DNA of 64,000 nt from Pedobacter polaris (GTDB lineage: Bacteria > Bacteroidota > Bacteroidia > Sphingobacteriales > Sphingobacteriaceae): positions 744,001 through 808,000 of the forward strand of contig NZ_SWBR01000001.1 in the NCBI RefSeq assembly GCF_005116505.1. Reading direction: 5' to 3'. The notes under the pieces were generated by a model that did not search any database, was not told the DNA's origin, and worked only from the letters and a program-made list of their open reading frames with translations. Position numbers and translations under genes: made by a program. This document shows, piece after piece, positions 36,394 to 44,938 of the stretch. Positions within the stretch are counted from its first letter, which is position 1. Each line of letters starts with the position of its first letter.

Positions 36394-38550
36394 TTAACCT
36401 CCATCCTCATTCTCTTTTCGCTTTTGTTCCCTTCTTTCTTGCCGTAATTGTTTACGGGTTTTTACGGTATCTGTTTTTGGGACTACCTTAATTACTGTAT
36501 CTTTTTTACCACTAAATAAGCGGTCGAATAAGTTTTTAGGTTGATCTTGCATTCCACCTGGAGGCATGGCTTCATCTTCATCCATCATCTCAATTTTATT
36601 GGTATCAATTACTATTGAGTCTGGCAATAGATACTGCCTTAGCCCTTCTCTTAAGCGAACGTTATAAAAGCCATAACCACTAGAATCTGATGGTGTTAAA
36701 CCTCTTCTAGCCATTGTACCACCAATAAACCTAAACCAGGGCAATAAATAAGGTTTTAGGCTACCGTCACTCATAAATTTATACATTGCAGATTTAGGCT
36801 TAGGAACAATATTCGCTAGAAAAATGCCTTCACCTATAGTTAGTTCTGAAGGATTTTTTCCAAAATAATGTTGAGCGGCCTCGCCGATACCATACACGTT
36901 TCGGCCCATTTCTATGATATTGAAATAAACTTCTAGCATGCGTTGTTTACTGATTAGTTTGTTGTTTTCAATTAACCAAACAATTAGTATTTCTTCCGCT
37001 TTTCGGGCTAATGTTTTTTGCCTACTTAAAAAAACATTTTTAACCAGTTGCATAGAAATTGTACTCCCACCCCGCTTAAAACGCTTTTCTTTAAAATTCA
37101 CAGCAATGGATTTTCGAATGGATTCCTCAACAAAACCTTTGTGCCTAAAAAAAGATGGATCTTCGGATGTTAAAAGTGCATTTTTAAAATTATCTGATAT
37201 CTCTCCTAATCTGGTAAAGTTAGGGTTTGATGGACCAATGGTAATATTTCGCATTGGTTTTCCATATTCATATGGTGTATAAATAAAATCTGAATTAATT
37301 TTTTGAAGATCTGTTTTCCCCCATTTTACGATCTTGAAATTAGTAGGAGTTAATGTTGATTCGAATTTTACGCTATCAGGAATTGAAGTATCAAGGTAAA
37401 AATCCAAGTTATATTTAAGCTTGCCACTTACCTGCATCCCTTCTAAAGACTCAAATAACCCCAATGGAAACGAATCAAAAATAGCTTGCGCATCCTGTTC
37501 TTCGGCGTTAATTTTCATCTCATAAATTTTATTAGGAGACAAAGTATATTTAAGGTAAGGATGAACGGTTGCCTGTTTCAAAAACACTGTTGACGTGCTA
37601 TCTAAACAGATATAATTTTCACCAATTAGCATATCTGCATCAACCTTTGCATCAGGAATGATTACATCTGTTGCAGAAATTCTTGGCTGATTAATTAATA
37701 GATTTTTAACAGACCACGAACCAGAAATTTTAAAATCATCCCCACTATAATCAGCATCCTCCATCTGTGTTCTAACCGTATCGAAACTTACCTTGGTATG
37801 TAGTTTCCGTTCCAGATAAGGCAGTTCAACTTTTTTATGGCCATCTGCAAAAAGCATCATATCAAATTTTCTTCTTCCTGGGTTAACTTTTCCATTAACA
37901 TGCCAAGTAGCGGCGGTATCATTTACAACAATGGTAGATTTTAGATCTCCACCATCTATTGTAGCAGTTGTAGTTAAAAATTTTAATGAGGCAGTATCAT
38001 TGTCATTCAATTTCATTACAAAGTCCTTAACCTCCATATCGTCAGGAATTTTATAAAGAACTTCGTTTAATAATTCATTTGCTAAATCGCTCAATGCAAC
38101 CTTGCTTTTTGTAGTAGTGGCACTGTCCTTCTTTTTTCTTTTAAGGATGAAATCTAGATTGGTTAAAGTATCTTTTAATACCACATTTAAAGACCCTTTG
38201 TTAAGGTTGATTTCTGAGAGTTTTACATTTCCGAAAATTAAGGGAAACAATTTTACACCAATAGTAATGTCATCTATCGTCGATAAAGTGTCCCTGTCCT
38301 TAGGTACCACAGAAATCTCTTTCATATTTACTGTGCTCAGGCCACTAAAACCAGCGTAGCCAATTTTAATTTTTAAACCATAATCTTTATCTGCTTTTGA
38401 AATAGCTTTTGCCATCATTTTTTTTAGCAAAGCCTCTCTTTTGCTATAAGCATAAACGCCAACAGATATAAATAGAAGTAAAAAAACACCTAAAACCCAA
38501 GCGCCAATCTTCAAATATTTTTTAGGGATTTTAATTTTTGGTAGCTGCAT
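36394..38550 (-). CDS. GT51 peptidoglycan transglycosylase with AsmA-like N-terminal region
   Basis: A 718-residue inner-membrane protein. A membrane helix (about residues 12-33) precedes about 400 residues of beta-rich sequence resembling AsmA/DUF-type lipid-transfer-like repeats. The glycosyltransferase 51 domain starts near residue 455: EDPSFFRHKG with the catalytic Glu, RGGSTISMQLVKN, RKAEEIL, EVYFNIIEMGRNVYGIGEAAQHYF and LANIVPKP. There is no transpeptidase domain; the C-terminus is a Lys/Arg/Glu-rich tail. It should polymerise lipid II into glycan strands. hpt follows 10 bases later. Confidence 0.87.
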   Translation of the reverse strand: MQLPKIKIPKKYLKIGAWVLGVFLLLFISVGVYAYSKREALLKKMMAKAISKADKDYGLKIKIGYAGFSGLSTVNMKEISVVPKDRDTLSTIDDITIGVKLFPLIFGNVKLSEINLNKGSLNVVLKDTLTNLDFILKRKKKDSATTTKSKVALSDLANELLNEVLYKIPDDMEVKDFVMKLNDNDTASLKFLTTTATIDGGDLKSTIVVNDTAATWHVNGKVNPGRRKFDMMLFADGHKKVELPYLERKLHTKVSFDTVRTQMEDADYSGDDFKISGSWSVKNLLINQPRISATDVIIPDAKVDADMLIGENYICLDSTSTVFLKQATVHPYLKYTLSPNKIYEMKINAEEQDAQAIFDSFPLGLFESLEGMQVSGKLKYNLDFYLDTSIPDSVKFESTLTPTNFKIVKWGKTDLQKINSDFIYTPYEYGKPMRNITIGPSNPNFTRLGEISDNFKNALLTSEDPSFFRHKGFVEESIRKSIAVNFKEKRFKRGGSTISMQLVKNVFLSRQKTLARKAEEILIVWLIENNKLISKQRMLEVYFNIIEMGRNVYGIGEAAQHYFGKNPSELTIGEGIFLANIVPKPKSAMYKFMSDGSLKPYLLPWFRFIGGTMARRGLTPSDSSGYGFYNVRLREGLRQYLLPDSIVIDTNKIEMMDEDEAMPPGGMQDQPKNLFDRLFSGKKDTVIKVVPKTDTVKTRKQLRQERREQKRKENEDGG

Positions 38551-38650
38551 AAACTAAAGTAGAAATTATTGTTAAACAAACGCTTACAAGCAAATGTTTA
38601 TTTCGCGTGAAGATATTAATTGTTTTTCATCTGTCACGTGGATTTCGGCG

Positions 38651-38672
38651 AACTGACAAACAATTGTCAGTT
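38651..38672. promoter_or_regulatory. Dyad in divergent promoter region
   Basis: AACTGACA (38651-38658), spacer AACAAT, TGTCAGTT (38665-38672). It lies 100 bases ahead of the transglycosylase start and 80 ahead of mrp. No T-run, so an operator is more likely than a terminator. Confidence 0.4.
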
Positions 38673-38739
38673 TCGTCTCAGTTCGTGTTAAAATTACAAC
38701 AAAAACGGTGATAGAAAATTTTTTATGGCTATGTTTTGT

Positions 38740-38747
38740 TAATTTTG
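38740..38747 (+). promoter_or_regulatory. -7 element TAATTTTG, leaderless arrangement
   Basis: An exact TAnnTTTG match followed by AGGA and the ATG of mrp at 38752. Confidence 0.6.
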
Positions 38748-38751
38748 AGGA

Positions 38752-39828
38752 ATGATAATTACTGAGGAGCAAGTTTTAGCAGCTTTGAGAAATGTAGAAG
38801 ATCCAGATTTGAAGAAAGATTTGGTAACACTACACATGATAAAAGACGTTAAAATTGAAGATAGAAAAGTTGGGTTTACTTTAGAATTAACTACACCAGC
38901 ATGCCCAATGAAGGAGATGTTGAAAAATGCATGTACAAATGCGATTAAACATTTTGTTGCAATAGATGCAGAAGTAAATATCAACATCACCTCTAGAGTA
39001 ACAAAACCTTTAGATACAACCCAACTGAAAGCGATTAAAAATATTATACTCGTTTCATCTGGTAAGGGTGGGGTAGGTAAATCTACAGTAGCGAGTAATT
39101 TAGCAGTAACATTGGCCGCCGACGGTGCAAAAGTAGGCTTAATAGATGCAGATATTTATGGCCCTTCAGTGCCCATTATGTTTGGCTTAATTGGAGCAAA
39201 GCCAAGTGCAAGGGAAACAGCAGATGGTAAAAGCTTAATATTGCCAATTGAAAAATATGGTATAAAATTATTGTCATTAGGCTTTTTTGCAGATCCAGAC
39301 CAGCCTGTGCCTTGGAGAGGGCCAATGGCTTCAAATGCAATCAAACAGTTATTTAATGATGCAGATTGGGGCGAATTAGATTATTTAATTGTAGATCTTC
39401 CGCCAGGAACCGGAGATATACACATTACTATAAGTCAAAGTTTTCCTATTGCGGGAGCTGTTATTGTAACTACTCCTCAACAAGTAGCATTGGCTGATAC
39501 AAGAAAAGGTTTAGCCATGTTTAGAATGCCAGGAATTAACATTCCGGTTTTAGGAGTGGTAGAAAACATGTCTTACTTTACACCGGCAGAATTACCCGAA
39601 AACAAATATTACATTTTCGGTAAAGATGGCGGCAAAGAATTGGCGGAAAAATATGACGTTCCGTTTTTGGGAGAAATTCCTTTGGTACAGAGTATTACAG
39701 CTGCTGGAGATAAGGGGGAGCCAATCTCGATGGATAAGACTAGCCCATTAGCTGCAGCATTTAAAGAAATTGCCGGAAGAATGGCGCAACAGATTTCTAT
39801 AAATAATGTACAAACAGCTAATTGCTAA
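38752..39828 (+). CDS. Mrp/NBP35 family Fe-S cluster carrier ATPase
   Basis: A 358-residue Fe-S carrier or scaffold. The N-terminal MIP18/DUF59 domain (about residues 1-85, EEQVLAALRNVEDPDLKKDL) is joined to a ParA-like P-loop ATPase with the deviant Walker A SGKGGVGKSTVA (near residue 103) and DLPPGTGD. The CxxC pair usually found after ENMSYF is absent; the sequence reads ENMSYFTPAELPENKYYIF. Many homologues carry two cysteines there for bridging a 4Fe-4S cluster, so cluster binding may differ. It overlaps the upstream coding part of the next frame, and the Nfu gene follows by 34 bases. Confidence 0.93.
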   Translation: MIITEEQVLAALRNVEDPDLKKDLVTLHMIKDVKIEDRKVGFTLELTTPACPMKEMLKNACTNAIKHFVAIDAEVNINITSRVTKPLDTTQLKAIKNIILVSSGKGGVGKSTVASNLAVTLAADGAKVGLIDADIYGPSVPIMFGLIGAKPSARETADGKSLILPIEKYGIKLLSLGFFADPDQPVPWRGPMASNAIKQLFNDADWGELDYLIVDLPPGTGDIHITISQSFPIAGAVIVTTPQQVALADTRKGLAMFRMPGINIPVLGVVENMSYFTPAELPENKYYIFGKDGGKELAEKYDVPFLGEIPLVQSITAAGDKGEPISMDKTSPLAAAFKEIAGRMAQQISINNVQTANC

Positions 39829-39862
39829 AAATTTACTATTTTTATACTTTAAAAAATATAAG

Positions 39863-40108
39863 ATGAGTTTAACAGAACAAGTGGAGCAAGCATTAGAAAC
39901 GATCAGACCTTACTTAATTGCTGATGGTGGAAATGTTGCCATAGAAGAGATAACGCCAGAGAATGTTGTTAAATTGAGATTATTGGGTAATTGTGGTAAT
40001 TGTAAAATGAGCTTTATGACCATGAAAGCTGGAATTGAGCAAGCGATTATGAAAGCTGTACCAGAAATTACCGGTGTTGTTGCGGTAGATTTGGCCGAAC
40101 AAGATTAA
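39863..40108 (+). CDS. NifU-like (Nfu) Fe-S scaffold domain protein
   Basis: An 81-residue protein formed by only the Nfu domain, with the cluster-binding cysteines in GNCGNCKMS and the ALETIRPYLIADGGNVAIEE start. The start at 39863 (MSLTEQVEQ) replaces an ORF that would begin inside mrp. Nfu proteins deliver assembled Fe-S clusters, which matches the Mrp gene 34 bases upstream. Confidence 0.92.
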   Translation: MSLTEQVEQALETIRPYLIADGGNVAIEEITPENVVKLRLLGNCGNCKMSFMTMKAGIEQAIMKAVPEITGVVAVDLAEQD

Positions 40109-40151
40109 TTGCTTTTAACACAATTTAACTAGCCAATAAAGCTTTTACAAG

Positions 40152-40159
40152 TATTTTTG
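40152..40159 (+). promoter_or_regulatory. -7 element TATTTTTG, leaderless arrangement
   Basis: An exact TAnnTTTG match followed by TAAA and the ATG at 40164. Confidence 0.6.
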
Positions 40160-40163
40160 TAAA

Positions 40164-40805
40164 ATGAAATATAGCTTAACAATCATATTGCTATTATTTG
40201 TTACTACTGTTTTTGCACAGAGCAAAGACAATAGCTCAAAATTAGTGCAACTTTCGGGGATTATTACCGATGTTGACAGCAATTCGGTTGTGCCCTATGT
40301 AACCATCACCAACCTTAGCAATAACGGGCAAAAGTATGCAGCCAATTACCAAGGTTACTACTCATTTATTGTTAACCCTGGAGATACCATTGTTTTTTCT
40401 GCAGTTGGATTTACGAGTAAAACTTTTATTTTGCCAACTGAAATAGCCGAACATAAATATACAGCAATGATTAAATTAAAATCGGAGATTGTTTATTTAC
40501 AAACCGTTCGTGTTAACCCTTGGGCTACAATTGAAGAGTTTAATAAAGATTTTTTAACTATGAAAATTGCCGATGATGATATGGCCATTGCAAAGAAAAA
40601 TCTTTCCAGAACAAGTATCAATGGCATGATGCTAACCCTACCAAGAGATGGGCAGGAAATTAGCAACAGCAATTACAGATACAACTTCGATAGAATGGTA
40701 AACTCTAATATGCGCCAAACTAATCCCTTCTTAAACCCATTTGCTTGGGGTAAATTAATGCAACTAATTACCAATGGCGATAAAAGTCGCGGTGAAGACA
40801 GGTAA
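40164..40805 (+). CDS. Carboxypeptidase-regulatory-like domain protein
   Basis: A 213-residue secreted protein. After a signal peptide ending VFAQ comes a CarboxypepD_reg-like beta sandwich (about residues 25-115: VQLSGIITDVDSNSVVPYVTI, then YYSFIVNPGDTIVFSAVGF), then a helical C-terminal part with a conserved-looking NPWATIEEFNKDFL segment. Such domains are common at the start of TonB receptors, but here it is not fused to a barrel. Its partner is unknown. Confidence 0.8.
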   Translation: MKYSLTIILLLFVTTVFAQSKDNSSKLVQLSGIITDVDSNSVVPYVTITNLSNNGQKYAANYQGYYSFIVNPGDTIVFSAVGFTSKTFILPTEIAEHKYTAMIKLKSEIVYLQTVRVNPWATIEEFNKDFLTMKIADDDMAIAKKNLSRTSINGMMLTLPRDGQEISNSNYRYNFDRMVNSNMRQTNPFLNPFAWGKLMQLITNGDKSRGEDR

Positions 40806-40831
40806 GCAGTAAGCATACCGAAAATTCAATC

Positions 40832-41389
40832 TTATCTTTTCTTGTTCTGTTTAGGAAAACGCATCCTGTAATCTGTATGTACATTTCCTTTAGAAATACT
40901 GTCTAACTTGCTTTTTAGCATTTGCTTGCGAAGCAGGCTTAATTTATCGGTAAACAGTTTACCTTCAATGTGATCATATTCGTGTTGAATTACACGCGCC
41001 GGGAAACCTGTTACTTTTTCTTCGTGAAGTTTCCAGTTTTCATCATAATATCTAATTAGGATGTTTGGTTTACGCATCACGTCTTCACGTACTTCCGGAA
41101 TACTTAAACAGCCTTCGTTAAAAGCCCAAGGTTCTCCAGTTTCTTCTAAAATTTGGGCGTTGATAAATACTTTAACATAAGCTTCTTCATCTTCATCACC
41201 TTTGGTATCAACAATGAATAAACGAATTGGTAAACCAACTTGAGGAGCAGCCAAACCAACACCACTTGCATTATACATGGTTTCGAACATGTTTTTTATC
41301 AACTGTTGTAAATCAGGGTATGTCTCTTCGATATCGACACAAACCTTCTTTAAAACAGGGTCGCCGTATGCTACTATTGGTAATTTCAT
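40832..41389 (-). CDS. def: Peptide deformylase
   Basis: A 185-residue metalloenzyme that removes the N-formyl group from new proteins. All three motifs are present: GVGLAAPQVG, EGCLSIP (Cys metal ligand) and QHEYDH (two His ligands and catalytic Glu). The start at 41389 gives MKLPIVAYGDPVLKK, the usual N-terminus; an ATG 78 bases upstream would add unrelated residues. The -7 box four bases before the ATG supports this. It follows the M16 peptidase gene on the same strand. Confidence 0.97.
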   Translation of the reverse strand: MKLPIVAYGDPVLKKVCVDIEETYPDLQQLIKNMFETMYNASGVGLAAPQVGLPIRLFIVDTKGDEDEEAYVKVFINAQILEETGEPWAFNEGCLSIPEVREDVMRKPNILIRYYDENWKLHEEKVTGFPARVIQHEYDHIEGKLFTDKLSLLRKQMLKSKLDSISKGNVHTDYRMRFPKQNKKR

Positions 41390-41393
41390 AATG

Positions 41394-41401
41394 CAAAAGT
41401 A
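41394..41401 (-). promoter_or_regulatory. -7 element TACTTTTG, leaderless arrangement
   Basis: On the minus strand TACTTTTG is followed by CATT and the ATG of def. Confidence 0.6.
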
Positions 41402-41480
41402 CAAAAATACACGAATTTTAAGATTGCTTATTGCCAAATTGTTGATATGAGGATAAGCAATACTCACATATTAATACGAT

Positions 41481-42713
41481 TTAGTTCTCTGTCGGATAAA
41501 AAGTCAACGAACTCAATTTGCTTTCATCTAAAACTTCGTTAGAAATATTAGCCATATCCGTTACGGTAACAGCTCTTATCTTGTTAAAAACAGTTTCTAA
41601 ATCATCAATTTTATTGTAGTCAATTAAGCTTTTTGCCATAGAAATAATCAATCCAATTCTGTTTTCCTCACCTAATGCAATCTGCCCAATAAATTTGTTT
41701 TTTGCTTTTTGTAACTGAATTTCGGTTAAAGGATTATCCTTTATTTTTTTAAATTCTTTATGGATCAACTGAAATGCTTTATCTACTTTCTCTTTATCTG
41801 TACCAAAATATAAAGCAAAAATTCCTGTATCACTCAACGGACTATAATTAGATTCTATGGTATAAGCGATACCATATTTTTCTCTAATCTGAAGATTTAA
41901 TATCGAGCTCATCCCTGTTCCACCAAGCATGTTATTTAGTAGCAACAAACCTGCTTTATATGGATGATGCAAAGAATAAGTTTGTGTACCCATCATTACA
42001 TGTGCTTGCGAAATCTGTTTATGCACAACATTCTTCTGAGCCGGGTTTTGTATTGGGGCAACCCTATTTTTTAGGGTTAAATTAGCAGGTACAGACTCGA
42101 AGTGTTTCGAGCCAATTTTCACCAATTTATTTAATGGATAATTCCCAATAACCGCTACAACAATTTCATCCGTTTTATAATTTTTCTTAATAAATTTTAA
42201 GATGTCATTTCTTGTTAAAGAGTTTACCGTTTCTGGTGTACCCAAAATGTTTCTTCCAAAAGAATGACCTGCAAAAAGCTGATCTTCAAAATCATCATTT
42301 ATTGCTTCTTCAGGTTGGTCTAAATAAGAAGTAATTTCATCTAAAATAACCCCTTTTTCTTTATCCATCTCATCTTCTGGAAAAACGGAATGAAAAACGA
42401 TGTCGTTAAAAAGCTCTAAAGTCCTATCTAGATATGGATTTAAGAATGAAGCATGGATACAGGTATATTCCTTAGTGGTATATGCATTTAGATCGGCCCC
42501 TATACTTTCTAATCTTGTTAAGATCTGATTGGTATTTCGCTTTTCAGTACGCTTAAAAATCAAATGTTCTATAAAGTGAGCTAAGCCCATTTGCTTTTCA
42601 TCCTCATCTCTAGAACCACTATTGATAATGATACATGCATGAGAAATTGCCGATGCAGAAGGTACATGCAATAGCCTTATGCCGTTGTGTAAAGTATGAA
42701 CGTTATATTCCAT
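41481..42713 (-). CDS. M16 family zinc metallopeptidase
   Basis: A 410-residue inverzincin peptidase. The zinc motif is His46-x-x-Glu49-His50 (HFIEH), with a downstream glutamate expected about 75 residues on (in the KEKGVILDEI block). The second half, containing GGTGMSSILNLQIREKYGIAY, is the M16_C domain. It has no signal peptide. Related bacterial enzymes process peptides or signal fragments; the substrate is unknown. The gene precedes def by about 90 bases. Confidence 0.92.
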   Translation of the reverse strand: MEYNVHTLHNGIRLLHVPSASAISHACIIINSGSRDEDEKQMGLAHFIEHLIFKRTEKRNTNQILTRLESIGADLNAYTTKEYTCIHASFLNPYLDRTLELFNDIVFHSVFPEDEMDKEKGVILDEITSYLDQPEEAINDDFEDQLFAGHSFGRNILGTPETVNSLTRNDILKFIKKNYKTDEIVVAVIGNYPLNKLVKIGSKHFESVPANLTLKNRVAPIQNPAQKNVVHKQISQAHVMMGTQTYSLHHPYKAGLLLLNNMLGGTGMSSILNLQIREKYGIAYTIESNYSPLSDTGIFALYFGTDKEKVDKAFQLIHKEFKKIKDNPLTEIQLQKAKNKFIGQIALGEENRIGLIISMAKSLIDYNKIDDLETVFNKIRAVTVTDMANISNEVLDESKLSSLTFYPTEN

Positions 42714-42720
42714 TAAATGG

Positions 42721-42728
42721 CAAAGATA
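42721..42728 (-). promoter_or_regulatory. -7 element TATCTTTG
   Basis: Exact match on the minus strand, seven bases before the M16 peptidase start, predicting a leader of about three bases. Confidence 0.55.
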
Positions 42729-42739
42729 CAGGTTTTGAC

Positions 42740-42846
42740 TAGAAATCCCTCATGCTCCGCTTGACTGGGCATCTTAATGCGGCGCTAGGTGTTTGTAAGT
42801 ACTTCTTTCTATCGCATTAAGATTCCCGTTTTCACGGGAATGACGG
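42740..42846 (-). repeat. Dispersed repeat, copy 2, with nested inverted repeats
   Basis: Related in reverse orientation to 774-880. It contains ATCTTAATGCG (42771-42781)/CGCATTAAGAT (42813-42823), an 11-base perfect inverted repeat, and the hairpin ATTCCCGT-TTTC-ACGGGAAT (42822-42841). Confidence 0.7.
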
Positions 42847-42946
42847 AACTACTCATAACTCCCATCGGCTATGTCATTTTGACCTATTAAAACTTTTGGA
42901 ACAGCCATTGATAAGCATAGGTATAATCAAAAATTATAAATTAATT

Positions 42947-44833
42947 ATGACAACAGAAAAAGGAAGTATTTCCATACACACTGAAAACATTTTCCCAATC
43001 ATTAAGAAATTCCTGTATTCGGATAATGAAATCTTTTTAAGGGAACTAGTTTCTAACGCAGTTGATGCGGTTCAAAAAATAAAACGTTTAGCAGCACTTG
43101 GTCAATACAATGGCGAACTTGGTGAGCCACAAGTTGAGGTAAGTTTAGATGCAGCAGCAAAAACCATTACTATAAGTGATAATGGTTTGGGTATGACTGC
43201 TGAAGAAATCAAAAAATACATCAATCAAGTTGCTTTCTCGGGCGCTAGTGAGTTTGTAGAAAAATTTAAGGATGCTAAAGATGCCAACGAAATTATTGGT
43301 AAATTCGGTTTAGGATTTTATTCTGCATTTATGGTTGCAGATTTAGTAGAAATTCAAACTTTGTCTTACCAAGAAGGCGCTGAGCCTGCAAAATGGACTT
43401 GTGATGGTAGTACATCTTTTGAGATTTCTGAAGGTAGCCGTACAGCCCGTGGTACAAGTATCATTTTACATATCAATGCCGAATCTGAAGAGTTTTTAAA
43501 TGAAGGTAAACTTCAAGAAATCTTGGATAAATATGCTAAATTCTTACCTGTTCCAATTAAGTTTGGTACTAAAACAGAACAAGAAGAAGATGGCGTTGAT
43601 GATGAAGATAAACCAAAATATAAATCAGTAGAAGTTGATAATATCATTAACACCACTAATCCAATTTGGACTAAGGCACCTGCAGATTTGTCAGATGCAG
43701 ATTATTTAGATTTCTACAAACAATTATATCCATTCTCAGAAGATCCATTATTCTGGATTCATTTGAACGTTGATTATCCTTTCAACCTAACAGGAGTTTT
43801 ATACTTTCCGAAAGTGAAAGATGATTTTGATATGCAACGCAACAAAATCAAATTATTTAGTCGCCAAGTATTCATTACCGATGAAGTAAAAGACATTGTT
43901 CCAGAATTTTTAATGTTGCTGCATGGTGTAATTGACTCTCCAGATATTCCTTTAAACGTTTCTAGAAGTTTCTTACAGGCAGATAGTAATGTTAAAAAAA
44001 TCAATAGTTACATTACTAAAAAGGTAGCTGATAAATTGGCAGAATTATTTAACAAAGACCGTAAAGCTTACGAAGAAAAATGGAGTAACATTGGTTTATT
44101 CGTTAAGTACGGAATGATTAGCGAAGAGAAATTTTATGATAAAGGGAAAGACTTTGGTTTATTAACCAATACCAAAGGTGAGCATTTTACTTTCGAAGAA
44201 TACAAAGAAAAAGTAGCTCCAGTTCAAACAGATAAAAATGGAACCGTTGTTTATTTGTACACAACAGATCCTGATAAACAAGATGGTTTTATTCAATCTG
44301 CTGAGAAGAAAGGCTATGATGTTTTATTAATGAACTCTCCAATTGACAATCACTTTGTAAGCAGCCTAGAGCAGAAATTAGAAAAAACACAGTTGAAACG
44401 TGTTGACGCTAGTGTGGCTAATCAATTAATTGAAAAAGACGAAGTTTTAGAGTCTGTTTTAAGCGAAGAGCAATCAACAAGCGTTAAGGCTATTTTCGAA
44501 AAAGCGATTGCTAAACCTAATTTCAGTGTTGAAGTAGTTGGGTTAAACCCAGATGATTCTCCTGTTACCGTAACGATGGATGAATTTATGCGTAGGATGA
44601 AAGATATGGCTAAAATGGGTGGAGGAATGAGTTTCTATGGCAACATGCCAGATAGCTATAAAGTTGCTATTAATGGAAACCATAAGCTGGTGAGCAAAAT
44701 TTTAGCTTCAGAAAATGAAGAAGAGCAGAGCAAATTTGCTAAACAGGCAGTTGATTTAGCTTTATTGTCACAAGGTATGTTAACAGGAGCAGAATTAACG
44801 GCTTTTGTAAGCAGAAGTGTGGAGTTAATTTAA
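42947..44833 (+). CDS. htpG: Molecular chaperone HtpG (Hsp90)
   Basis: A 628-residue Hsp90. The N-terminal ATPase has LRELVSNAVDA, DNGLGM, IGKFGLGFYSAFMV and GTSIILH; the middle and C-terminal dimerisation domains follow, and length is normal. The start at 42947 (MTTEKGSISIHTENIF) is the family start; a TTG 51 bases upstream is not. HtpG refolds or holds client proteins in stress. It stands alone between two repeats. Confidence 0.97.
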   Translation: MTTEKGSISIHTENIFPIIKKFLYSDNEIFLRELVSNAVDAVQKIKRLAALGQYNGELGEPQVEVSLDAAAKTITISDNGLGMTAEEIKKYINQVAFSGASEFVEKFKDAKDANEIIGKFGLGFYSAFMVADLVEIQTLSYQEGAEPAKWTCDGSTSFEISEGSRTARGTSIILHINAESEEFLNEGKLQEILDKYAKFLPVPIKFGTKTEQEEDGVDDEDKPKYKSVEVDNIINTTNPIWTKAPADLSDADYLDFYKQLYPFSEDPLFWIHLNVDYPFNLTGVLYFPKVKDDFDMQRNKIKLFSRQVFITDEVKDIVPEFLMLLHGVIDSPDIPLNVSRSFLQADSNVKKINSYITKKVADKLAELFNKDRKAYEEKWSNIGLFVKYGMISEEKFYDKGKDFGLLTNTKGEHFTFEEYKEKVAPVQTDKNGTVVYLYTTDPDKQDGFIQSAEKKGYDVLLMNSPIDNHFVSSLEQKLEKTQLKRVDASVANQLIEKDEVLESVLSEEQSTSVKAIFEKAIAKPNFSVEVVGLNPDDSPVTVTMDEFMRRMKDMAKMGGGMSFYGNMPDSYKVAINGNHKLVSKILASENEEEQSKFAKQAVDLALLSQGMLTGAELTAFVSRSVELI

Positions 44834-44858
44834 ACCCTAAGCACCAAGTTTCTTTAAT

Positions 44859-44923
44859 CACATAGAAACATAAGAACATAGTTTTTTGCAAAAGATAGGC
44901 TATGTTTTCTATGAATCTATGTG
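44859..44923. repeat. Long imperfect inverted repeat
   Basis: CACATAGAAACATAAGAACA and following TAG (44859-44881) pair imperfectly with 44900-44923 (CTATGTTTTCTATGAATCTA, TGTG). Arms are about 23 bases, loop about 18. It lies between htpG and the metallophosphoesterase gene. Confidence 0.65.
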
Positions 44924-44938
44924 GTTTATTTATTTAAT

